A stretch of 5,247 nt of DNA. Source: an uncultured SAR116 cluster alpha proteobacterium. GTDB lineage: Bacteria > Pseudomonadota > Alphaproteobacteria > Puniceispirillales > Puniceispirillaceae. Both the position numbers and the translations under genes were made by a program. Positions within the stretch are counted from its first letter, which is position 1. Every line of letters begins with the position of its first letter. Below are positions 1 to 4,780 of the stretch, one piece after another. The DNA lies in the NCBI GenBank assembly GCA_902520575.1, contig CABYOG010000057.1, positions 1-5,247 on the forward strand. Reading direction: 5' to 3'. The notes beneath the pieces were generated by a model. The model was not told where the DNA came from. It did not search any database and saw only the letters and a program-made list of their open reading frames with translations.

Positions 1-452
1 CTAAACGCGCTCCCCAGCGTCAGGCCTACCGACTGCAGGAAATGGCCCGCTTTTCAAGCTATTTAGGAAAGCCACTGATCGCCCAGCCAGAACATTTCCC
101 GCCATCTTCCAGCTTTGCTGGGCCGGTAATGGCCGCGGCACGTTCCAGCCTATTGATAACAGATGCCTTGCGTGCAACAGAAGCGATCATGACACAGCTC
201 TGGGCCCATGATGAAGATATTGGCGATGCGGTCGTTCTGGCGGCTGCACTTACTAAGGCCGGGTTTGACGGCGACGCGATCGTTAATGACGCCAAACTCA
301 ATATTGATGACTATTCCGCGGCAATTGCCACTGATACTGAAAAGGCTATCGCTGCCAACGTGTTTGGCGCACCGACTTTTATTGTTGATGGTGAAATTTT
401 TTGGGGCCAGGATCGCCTAGACATGCTGGATTGGCACTTATCCAATCTTTAG
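1..452 (+). CDS. 2-hydroxychromene-2-carboxylate isomerase family protein, 3' part (5' end off window)
   Basis: The frame is open from base 3 and ends at TAG 450-452, giving 149 visible C-terminal codons. Family members are about 200 residues, so roughly the first 50, including the N-terminal active-site serine region, lie outside the window. The visible part begins with a PQRQAYRLQEMAR segment, followed by a stretch like the family's HFP motif (EHFP). Near the end is the hallmark VFGAPTFIVDGEIFWGQDRL (visible residues about 120-139), which holds the cis-proline of the thioredoxin/DsbA-like fold and the C-terminal WGQDRLDML signature. In naphthalene degradation NahD uses glutathione to isomerise 2-hydroxychromene-2-carboxylate. 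Many alphaproteobacterial homologues are not in aromatic-degradation operons and their substrate is unknown. The internal ATG at 42 is not the start, because homology continues upstream of it. No U-rich terminator hairpin is visible after the stop. The family call is strong; the exact substrate is inference. Confidence 0.9.
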   Translation, partial: KRAPQRQAYRLQEMARFSSYLGKPLIAQPEHFPPSSSFAGPVMAAARSSLLITDALRATEAIMTQLWAHDEDIGDAVVLAAALTKAGFDGDAIVNDAKLNIDDYSAAIATDTEKAIAANVFGAPTFIVDGEIFWGQDRLDMLDWHLSNL

Positions 453-472
453 GCTAGCCGTCGCAGATATTT

Positions 473-484
473 TTGTCCGGACAA
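473..484. promoter_or_regulatory. Perfect 12-bp palindrome, operator-like
   Basis: TTGTCCGGACAA is a perfect inverted repeat with no spacer, in the 78-bp gap between the isomerase stop and the endonuclease start. It overlaps the -35 element of the promoter proposed for the endonuclease gene and is not followed by a T run, so an operator is more likely than a terminator. The TTGT...ACAA half-sites recall GntR-type operators, but I cannot assign a regulator. Confidence 0.4.
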
Positions 485-501
485 TGCTTATCTGAAATAA
501 T
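473..501 (+). promoter_or_regulatory. Candidate sigma-70 promoter for the endonuclease gene
   Basis: TTGTCC (473-478, 4/6 to the -35 consensus) is followed after exactly 17 bases by AATAAT (496-501, 5/6 to the -10 consensus). This predicts a start site near 508, just upstream of the GGAG at 516-519 and the ATG at 531. Found by eye; not scored against background. Confidence 0.4.
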
Positions 502-530
502 TCCAGGCTGAGTTTGGAGCAAATGATTGA

Positions 531-1373
531 ATGGAACCAATGACGATAATGCAGTCAAATTTTCCTAAAAAGATATTAGTCTTTGCAACATTATTTTATT
601 TTTTGATGAATGTAGCGGCCTATGCTGAAATTACTTGGAATTTTCGTGAATCCAAGAAATTTGCTAAAGACATATATTCAGGTAATGAGACTTCCTTTTA
701 TTGTGGATGTAGTTATCAAGTAGAAGGAAAAAAACTTGTTCCTCAATGGGATTCCTGTGGTTATTTTCCGAGGAATGAATACACAAAGTCAGGAAAATTG
801 AATAGTCGGAGCGTACGGATAGAATGGGAACACGTAATGCCAGTTTGGTTTTTTGGAAATCAGATGGAGTGTTGGAAAGTCGGTGGAAGAAAGGCATGTA
901 AGAAAAACAAACTATTTGCGAAGATGGAGGCAGACTTGCATAATCTCGTTCCTGCAATAGGCGAGATAAATGGAGACAGGTCAAATTTCACTTTTGAACA
1001 CATTGATGGTGAAGAGAGAGTTTACGGTGCATGTGATTTTGAGATAGATTTTAAAGTCGGAGTTGTTGAGCCTAGGCAATCTATTCAAGGCGATATTGCG
1101 CGGATATACTTTTATATGAGTGAGACTTATAATGTTTCGCTTACTCAAAAGCTTCAGAAAATGCTTAAAACTTGGTCTAATTTAGATCCAGTTGATCAAA
1201 AAGAGTTTGAGAAGAACTCTAAGGTTTTCCGCATTCAGGGTAACTCAAACCCGTTTGTAGATGCTAAGCAGCCTTTCAAAAACGAAGTGACACGTGGTGA
1301 TGTCCCAGTAACATCAACAAGCAAAAATAATGGTTATCTGGAGCTGCCAAAACGTCAAAAATTACAGAGGTGA
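531..1373 (+). CDS. endA: Endonuclease I family secreted nuclease (EndA/Dns/Vvn)
   Basis: 280 residues; a non-specific DNA (and often RNA) endonuclease acting in the periplasm or outside the cell. Residues 13-32 form a signal peptide: KK, a hydrophobic core ILVFATLFYFLMNVAA, then a likely cleavage after AYA-32. The mature part has the family order FYCGC (56-60), SCGY (75-78), RIEWEHVMP (96-104), GGRKAC (118-123), EADLHNLVPAIGEINGDR (133-150), RIYFYM (191-196) and QGNSNPF (236-242). H101 is the expected general base, E100 and N148 the metal ligands, and R120 matches the catalytic arginine by spacing to Vibrio vulnificus Vvn. Six conserved cysteines remain (58, 60, 76, 114, 123, 168). The fourth pair, near the C terminus of E. 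coli EndA, is absent. About 35 extra residues follow NPFVD. ATGs at 540 and 549 are alternative starts; 531 was chosen for the GGAG 11 bases upstream, although 549 gives a more typical signal-peptide N-region. The gene is clearly more AT-rich than its neighbours, suggesting horizontal transfer. Confidence 0.95.
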   Translation: MEPMTIMQSNFPKKILVFATLFYFLMNVAAYAEITWNFRESKKFAKDIYSGNETSFYCGCSYQVEGKKLVPQWDSCGYFPRNEYTKSGKLNSRSVRIEWEHVMPVWFFGNQMECWKVGGRKACKKNKLFAKMEADLHNLVPAIGEINGDRSNFTFEHIDGEERVYGACDFEIDFKVGVVEPRQSIQGDIARIYFYMSETYNVSLTQKLQKMLKTWSNLDPVDQKEFEKNSKVFRIQGNSNPFVDAKQPFKNEVTRGDVPVTSTSKNNGYLELPKRQKLQR

Positions 1374-1415
1374 AAATCTACAATAAAAAAAGTAAAGTTG
1401 CAGATGACTTCTGAG

Positions 1416-1434
1416 TTTAGAAGGTGATTCTAAA
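1416..1434 (+). other. AT-rich hairpin after the endonuclease gene
   Basis: TTTAGAA and TTCTAAA form a perfect 7-bp stem around a 5-base GGTGA loop, 42 bases past the endonuclease stop. Only one pair is G-C and no T run follows, so it is at best a weak terminator or mRNA 3'-end structure. The surrounding gap (1374-1546) is very AT-rich and contains no other feature I can support. Confidence 0.25.
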
Positions 1435-1546
1435 ATGCGATTTCTCTTGACACCATAAACGCATTAACTTGGATAGTCTTAGAGTTAAGAATTGTAAATT
1501 TATTCATTTTGAATTATGTAACATTTGGATAAAATTGAAACAAGAG

Positions 1547-1634
1547 TGGTGGGGACACCCGGACTTGAACCGGGAAGGCCTATTAAGCCGACAGATTTTA
1601 AGTCTGTTGTGTTTACCAATTTCACCATGCCCCC
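1547..1634 (-). tRNA. trnL: tRNA-Leu (anticodon UAA), CCA encoded
   Basis: Read on the minus strand, the 88-base gene starts GGGGGCA, which pairs with TGTCCCC before the discriminator A and the encoded CCA (one G-U pair in the acceptor stem). The D arm is followed by the anticodon arm ACAGA-CTTAAAA-TCTGT, with loop bases C, U, UAA, A, A. The anticodon UAA reads UUA leucine codons. A long variable arm typical of class II tRNAs (GGC...GCC around TTAATA) precedes the T arm CCCGG-TTCAAGT-CCGGG. The 3' end faces the AT-rich endonuclease segment. No hairpin plus U run is visible just downstream. Confidence 0.97.
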
Positions 1635-1673
1635 ATGGCTTATTCTGTTGAAGGCAGAAAAGCTTGTTCGCGT

Positions 1674-1702
1674 TTCATATCTGATGCGGTGCGCCTCGTC
1701 AA
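1674..1702 (-). promoter_or_regulatory. Candidate promoter of tRNA-Leu
   Basis: On the minus strand TTGACG (1702-1697, 5/6 to the -35 consensus) is followed after exactly 17 bases by TATGAA (1679-1674, 4/6 to the -10 consensus) and then a GC-rich discriminator ACGCG. GC-rich discriminators are typical of stringently controlled stable-RNA promoters. The predicted start near 1667 leaves a leader of about 33 bases before the tRNA 5' end. The site lies wholly between the stop of the HD gene and the tRNA, so the tRNA need not depend on read-through. Confidence 0.55.
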
Positions 1703-1712
1703 ATCGTTTGTC

Positions 1713-2336
1713 CTAGCCTCTGTACCCTTTATGACCAAACAACAAATCAAACCGCCGCAAAAAGGCCTTCGCTGCTTTTTCTGGCGGCAGCGGGATAAGT
1801 TTGTAATCTGCTGGCGTGCCTCTAGGCTTGGAGAACAACTTTTTGGCTTCACCATCGGAAAAGCCGGCAATCTGGGTTGCTTCAATAAAGGCCGCCATCC
1901 GGTCTGCCCGCTTGATAAAATGGATTATGCCAGGTGGCAGTTCGGCAGGCAGGCCGAAGCGAATATGCACTGCTTCCTGCAGGCGGGCTTCTATCTGGCG
2001 GTAAAGGGGGCCGAGCGCGGATTTAAACGGGGTGATCATATCTCCAATGACATATTCAGGTGCGTCATGAATCAGCCCAGCAAGACGCCATTTCTGAGCC
2101 AACTGCGGGGCGTTTCGGGACAAAATCCCTTCCACCAGTAACGAATGCTGGGCCACGGACAGGCCATAAGTCCCCTTCGTTTGACCATTCCAGCGAGTCA
2201 CCCTAGCCAGTCCATGGGCGATATCTTCTATTTCGATATCTAGAGGGCTAGGGCTTAAGATATCCAGACGACGGCCAGACAGCATACGCTGCCAGGCACG
2301 GGGGTTAGAGGTGGAACTGTTCGGCTTCGCTGGCAT
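1713..2336 (-). CDS. HD-domain phosphohydrolase, YfbR-like
   Basis: 207 residues, cytosolic. The pattern matches HD-superfamily phosphohydrolases related to the E. coli 5'-deoxynucleotidase YfbR. It has a histidine in SVAQHS (H64), the HD pair in LIHDAPEYVIGD (H90, D91) with E94 following as in YfbR HDASE, TPFK (102-105), and the last metal-ligand aspartate in IKRADRMAAF (D145). An upstream block IAHGLARVTRWNG (39-51, with H41) is shared by a subgroup of bacterial and phage HD hydrolases. YfbR dephosphorylates deoxynucleoside 5'-monophosphates; that this protein does the same is inference, since HD proteins vary in substrate. The start is the ATG complementary to 2334-2336. No clear Shine-Dalgarno precedes it, and M18 is an alternative that keeps the whole domain. 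The stop is 78 bases upstream of tRNA-Leu on the same strand with no terminator between, so read-through is possible. The gene upstream is divergent (170-bp gap). Confidence 0.85.
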   Translation of the reverse strand: MPAKPNSSTSNPRAWQRMLSGRRLDILSPSPLDIEIEDIAHGLARVTRWNGQTKGTYGLSVAQHSLLVEGILSRNAPQLAQKWRLAGLIHDAPEYVIGDMITPFKSALGPLYRQIEARLQEAVHIRFGLPAELPPGIIHFIKRADRMAAFIEATQIAGFSDGEAKKLFSKPRGTPADYKLIPLPPEKAAKAFLRRFDLLFGHKGYRG

Positions 2337-2492
2337 AGGTTCAAAGTACGTGAAGAGAAAACTTCAAAGAAGACTGATAATGGCAAATTGCTCACAGCGG
2401 GTAAAGTGAGAAGGGCAAAGACTTGGCGGCAGTAGAAAAACAGGGTATCACAGGGCTGCGGTAAGTTGTTAGGTAAAACTCTATCATTCCGG

Positions 2493-2498
2493 AAAAGG
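2493..2498 (+). promoter_or_regulatory. Ribosome binding site deciding a GTG start
   Basis: AAAAGG ends 8 bases before the GTG at 2507, an ideal spacing. The next in-frame ATG (2561) has no comparable site, so GTG 2507 is preferred as the start of the membrane protein gene. Confidence 0.6.
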
Positions 2499-2506
2499 TT
2501 GCAGAC

Positions 2507-3208
2507 GTGGATTTTTTTGAAACACGTGAAAAATATAGACGCCGTGAAGTGCATATCTATATGCGCTGGCTGAGCCGTATTTTTTTTCTTGGGTTGGCGC
2601 TATGGCTGGGCTGGCAGTGGGGGTCGCTTGAACAGAGACAGCTTCAGGCAGATGCTGACCTGGCGCTTTATGAGCGCGAACAGCAGATAGAAGAGCTTAG
2701 CGGAAAGGTGCAGGGTTTTGAACACGATTTGCTCCAATTGCGGGCGACGCGTGAAGCCAATGCGCTGACGGATCAGGCTTCAGACAGTAAATTAACCCGT
2801 CTGGTGCGTGGCCAGATTGCCAGAGGCACACGCATTGAGCAAATTTATCAGATGCTGCAAGGGTTGGGAAAACCGGTGAATTGCCGTTCGCTTTCTAAAC
2901 ATTCTGTGGCGGTGGCTACAGAGCTCTACAGAGGGGTAGAATCAAATATTTCCTTGTTTGATGGCGGTCTTCGCCTTCATATCGAAGGTCAGCCCCAGGC
3001 ACAAGGTTCTAAAAACGAACCCTGGTTTGACCCGAAACGTGAAATTTTTGCCCGCTTTATTTATCTGGGATCGCAAAAAGTTGAGAAAGGCATCTTGCCG
3101 CTTCGCACTATTCTGCCAGCAGAAGACTGGGTGCTGGTCGTGGATATCCGGCAATCTGATTTGCGCGGTTATGTTGTGGTTGAGGTGCAGAACTGCGCGA
3201 TCCGTTAG
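2507..3208 (+). CDS. Unrecognised single-pass membrane protein with coiled coil
   Basis: 233 residues from a GTG start with a good ribosome binding site. I do not recognise a family. The N-terminal 20 residues are basic (REKYRRREVHIYMRW). One transmembrane segment follows, about 22-39 (LSRIFFLGLALWLGWQWG). The positive-inside rule suggests N-in topology, with the rest in the periplasm. Residues 41-85 are rich in Q, E, L and A with heptad-like spacing (LEQRQLQADADLALYEREQQ and onward), so probably a coiled coil. Residues 95-122 (LVRGQIARGTRIEQIYQMLQ) look helical. The remainder alternates hydrophobic and polar residues (LRLHIEG, IFARFIYLG, WVLVVDIRQ, YVVVEVQNC) and is probably a small beta-rich domain. 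The only two cysteines, C126 and C230, both lie on the predicted periplasmic side and could pair. The gene is monocistronic: a divergent gene lies upstream and a convergent one 10 bp downstream. An envelope scaffold or accessory role is possible but unproven. Confidence 0.75.
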   Translation: MDFFETREKYRRREVHIYMRWLSRIFFLGLALWLGWQWGSLEQRQLQADADLALYEREQQIEELSGKVQGFEHDLLQLRATREANALTDQASDSKLTRLVRGQIARGTRIEQIYQMLQGLGKPVNCRSLSKHSVAVATELYRGVESNISLFDGGLRLHIEGQPQAQGSKNEPWFDPKREIFARFIYLGSQKVEKGILPLRTILPAEDWVLVVDIRQSDLRGYVVVEVQNCAIR

Positions 3209-3218
3209 AGGTGAAGCT

Positions 3219-3839
3219 TTACGGTGTCAATTCAAAAACATGATGAATGGCTGAATAATCCTTATAGCCAAGCCGGGCAACAGGCTGATATGCCGTAATA
3301 TCAACATACCCATCTTTAATTACAACATCATCTATATGAATGCCTACTATTGTTCCCATCACCATCACTGAATGCTGGCCGCGACCGTTATCGGGGAGCG
3401 TGATGTGATCGTAATATTTACATTCCAGATGCGCCGGTGCGCCAGCGACAAGCGGAGCTGAAATTCTCTCAGCAGTTTTTTTGGTGAGGCCGGCTAGGTC
3501 AAATTCATCTATGTCACTTGTGACATTCCTACTGGTTTTAACCATCTGTTCAGCCTGCGCCATGGCTACAATATTCACACCAAACTCGCCTGTTTCCAGA
3601 ATATTCGCTAAGCTGTCTTTCTGGCCGTCTTTATTTTCTTCACGCGCATCCGGGGCAGAAATAAACATTACCATCGGCGGCAATTCAGCTATTGCATTGA
3701 AAAAGCTGTAAGGTGAAAGGTTGGCAATCTTATCTTTGGATTGGCTCGAAATCCAGCCAACAGGCCGGGGTGAGACCAAGGCTTTCAAGGGTGAATAGGC
3801 AAGACCATGCTCTTTATGCGTGCCGGGAAGAAAAAACAT
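3219..3839 (-). CDS. Flavin reductase family protein (FMN-binding split barrel)
   Basis: 206 residues, cytosolic. It belongs to the flavin reductase-like/DIM6-NTAB flavoproteins, which bind FMN in a split-barrel homodimer. Family marks in order: YSPLKALVSPRPVGWIS (15-31), ANLSPYSFFNAIAELPPMVM (39-58), KDSLANILETGEFGVNI (74-90), DEFDLAGLT (111-119), APLVAGAPAHLECKY (128-142) and VMGTIVGIHIDD (160-171). Length is typical for the subgroup annotated as flavin reductase or flavoredoxin-like. Whether it reduces free flavin for a monooxygenase or acts as a stand-alone FMN oxidoreductase cannot be read from the sequence, and no monooxygenase gene is nearby. The start ATG (complement of 3837-3839) has an AGG 8 bases upstream. 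The gene converges on the membrane protein gene with a 10-bp gap and no clear terminator, so transcripts may overlap. It is divergent from the SDR operon across a 160-bp gap. Confidence 0.9.
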   Translation of the reverse strand: MFFLPGTHKEHGLAYSPLKALVSPRPVGWISSQSKDKIANLSPYSFFNAIAELPPMVMFISAPDAREENKDGQKDSLANILETGEFGVNIVAMAQAEQMVKTSRNVTSDIDEFDLAGLTKKTAERISAPLVAGAPAHLECKYYDHITLPDNGRGQHSVMVMGTIVGIHIDDVVIKDGYVDITAYQPVARLGYKDYSAIHHVFELTP

Positions 3840-3873
3840 TTGGAAAACCTGTTGCTTAAGGTATGACGCTGCC

Positions 3874-3900
3874 TGATCTGCAGACCGTCAATTCTCGTAA
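3874..3900 (+). promoter_or_regulatory. Possible ECF-type promoter upstream of the SDR operon
   Basis: TGATCT (3874-3879) is followed after 16 bases by CGTAA (3896-3900). This resembles, from memory, the TGATCC...CGTAA/TAAGA promoters used by the singlet-oxygen sigma factor RpoE (with ChrR) in alphaproteobacteria. It would place the start near 3910, about 90 bases before the first SDR start. No convincing sigma-70 promoter was found for the plus strand in the 160-bp gap 3840-3999. For the minus-strand flavoprotein a TTGACG lies in the same gap without a well-spaced -10. The match is short and could be chance. Confidence 0.2.
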
Positions 3901-3999
3901 ATCTAACAAAGCAGGAGAAGACACACAAGGCAGACAATTGATTGTAGTCGGCGCTAACGTCACATATTCCTGCATCGCATATTTCTTAGGGTTCAGCAC

Positions 4000-4737
4000 A
4001 TGTCAAACACAGTTATTTTTGGGGCGACTGGCTACATGGGTCAGGCGGTTGCGAGGCAGCTAGTTGCCGAGGGAAGGTCGGTTCATCTCGTTGGGCGCGA
4101 TACATCAGCGCTGCCTGAACTAGCCGCGGAACTGCGGGCAAGCCACAGCCTTTTGGACCTTGCTGATTCCGACACAATTTCACAAGCTGTGAATGAGGCC
4201 AGCGCAGATGGCGCATTGGCCGGGCTTGTTTGGGCTATTGGCAGTATCCTATTGAAGCCACTAGCAAGGTTATCTGTGTCTGATTTTCAGGACACCTACC
4301 ACACCAATGTAGTGGGTGCTGCATTGGCCGCGCAGGCCGCTCAGCAGCCCCTGAAAGCAGGAAAGGGTAGTATGGTGTTTTTCAGTTCTGTTGCGGCTAC
4401 ACAGGGATTTACGAACCACGCCGCCATTAGTGCGGCAAAGGCTGCTGTTGAAGGGCTTTCTAAAGCATTAGCCGCAGAATTGGCACCAGATGTAAGAGTG
4501 AATGTTATCGCCCCATCCTTAAGTCAGTCAAAAATGTCGGAACCGCTTCTCATGAACGAAGCGATGGCAAAGGGTCTTGCACAAATGCATCCTCTTGGCC
4601 GGCTTGGTCAGCCGTCAGACTTTGCTGGACTTGTTAGCCTATTGCTTGATCCTGAAAAATCTGGGTGGATGACAGGGGCGGTGATTGCTGTTGATGGCGG
4701 GCGCGGCGCTCTTGCTGTCAATAGCAGAGGCCGATAA
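4000..4737 (+). CDS. SDR family oxidoreductase lacking the catalytic tyrosine
   Basis: 245 residues, the usual length of a classical short-chain dehydrogenase with one Rossmann domain. The cofactor loop is GATGYMG (8-14), a variant of TGxxxGxG. D53 sits in the LLDLAD segment expected to contact the adenine. The NAG motif is replaced by WAIG (78-81). HTNVVG (101-106) supplies the conserved asparagine. The active-site serine is S130 in VFFSSVAA. Thirteen residues later, where Tyr should stand in YxxxK, is I143 (AAISAAKAAVEGL), while K147 is kept. The C-terminal VRVNVIAPS (165-173), HPLGRLGQPSDFAGLVSLL (197-215) and MTGAVIAVDGG (224-234) are standard SDR blocks. The frame is intact and the rest well preserved, so this is a tyrosine-less subgroup rather than a pseudogene. 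I recall alphaproteobacterial SDRs with NHAxIAAAK here. The ATG has an AGGG 8 bases upstream. It leads an apparent operon with the next SDR. Substrate unknown. Confidence 0.9.
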   Translation: MSNTVIFGATGYMGQAVARQLVAEGRSVHLVGRDTSALPELAAELRASHSLLDLADSDTISQAVNEASADGALAGLVWAIGSILLKPLARLSVSDFQDTYHTNVVGAALAAQAAQQPLKAGKGSMVFFSSVAATQGFTNHAAISAAKAAVEGLSKALAAELAPDVRVNVIAPSLSQSKMSEPLLMNEAMAKGLAQMHPLGRLGQPSDFAGLVSLLLDPEKSGWMTGAVIAVDGGRGALAVNSRGR

Positions 4738-4738
4738 T

Positions 4739-4780
4739 ATGAACAATGTGAATTATCGCAGAAGTTGCTTTTTACTATGA
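4739..4780 (+). CDS. 13-codon mini-ORF bridging the two SDR genes
   Basis: ATG 4739 to TGA 4778-4780 encodes MNNVNYRRSCFLL. AGAGG at 4726-4730, inside the end of the first SDR gene, stands 8 bases upstream, a good ribosome binding site. Its stop overlaps the start of the second SDR gene as ATGA (4777-4780), whose own ATG lacks a well-placed Shine-Dalgarno. The arrangement suits delivery of ribosomes to the second gene by termination-reinitiation. The peptide itself resembles nothing I know and the ORF could be fortuitous. Confidence 0.3.
   Translation: MNNVNYRRSCFLL

Noticed and set aside
523..543. Tiny ORF (six residues) overlapping the endonuclease start, behind the same GGAG
   Set aside because: GGAG is only 3 bases from this ATG, which is too close, and such short ORFs are expected by chance.
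1447..1477. Perfect TTGACA on the plus strand with GATAGT 19 bases downstream
   Set aside because: The spacing is too long, the -10 match is weak, and no plus-strand gene follows; the next feature is the tRNA on the other strand.
1547..1570. tRNA 3' end as an attachment site, with a possible second copy beyond the endonuclease
   Set aside because: I looked for a repeat of the tRNA 3' sequence in 453-1546 and elsewhere in the window and found none; no integrase gene is present.
1635..2141. Long plus-strand open frame opposite the HD hydrolase gene
   Set aside because: It is the antisense of a gene with clear HD motifs, and its translation (many W, C, R, Q without family motifs) looks like a shadow.
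2391..2410. CTCAC...GTGAG inverted repeat in the gap before the membrane protein gene
   Set aside because: The stem is 5 bp with a 10-base loop and no further support; likely chance.
3211..3222. Imperfect palindrome GTGAAGCTTTAC at the convergent gene ends as a bidirectional terminator
   Set aside because: It has no loop, few G-C pairs and no T run on either strand.
3863..4063. Plus-strand 66-codon open frame in the divergent gap running into the first SDR gene
   Set aside because: It has no recognisable motif and overlaps the SDR start in another frame; the SDR start has a proper ribosome binding site and the glycine motif.
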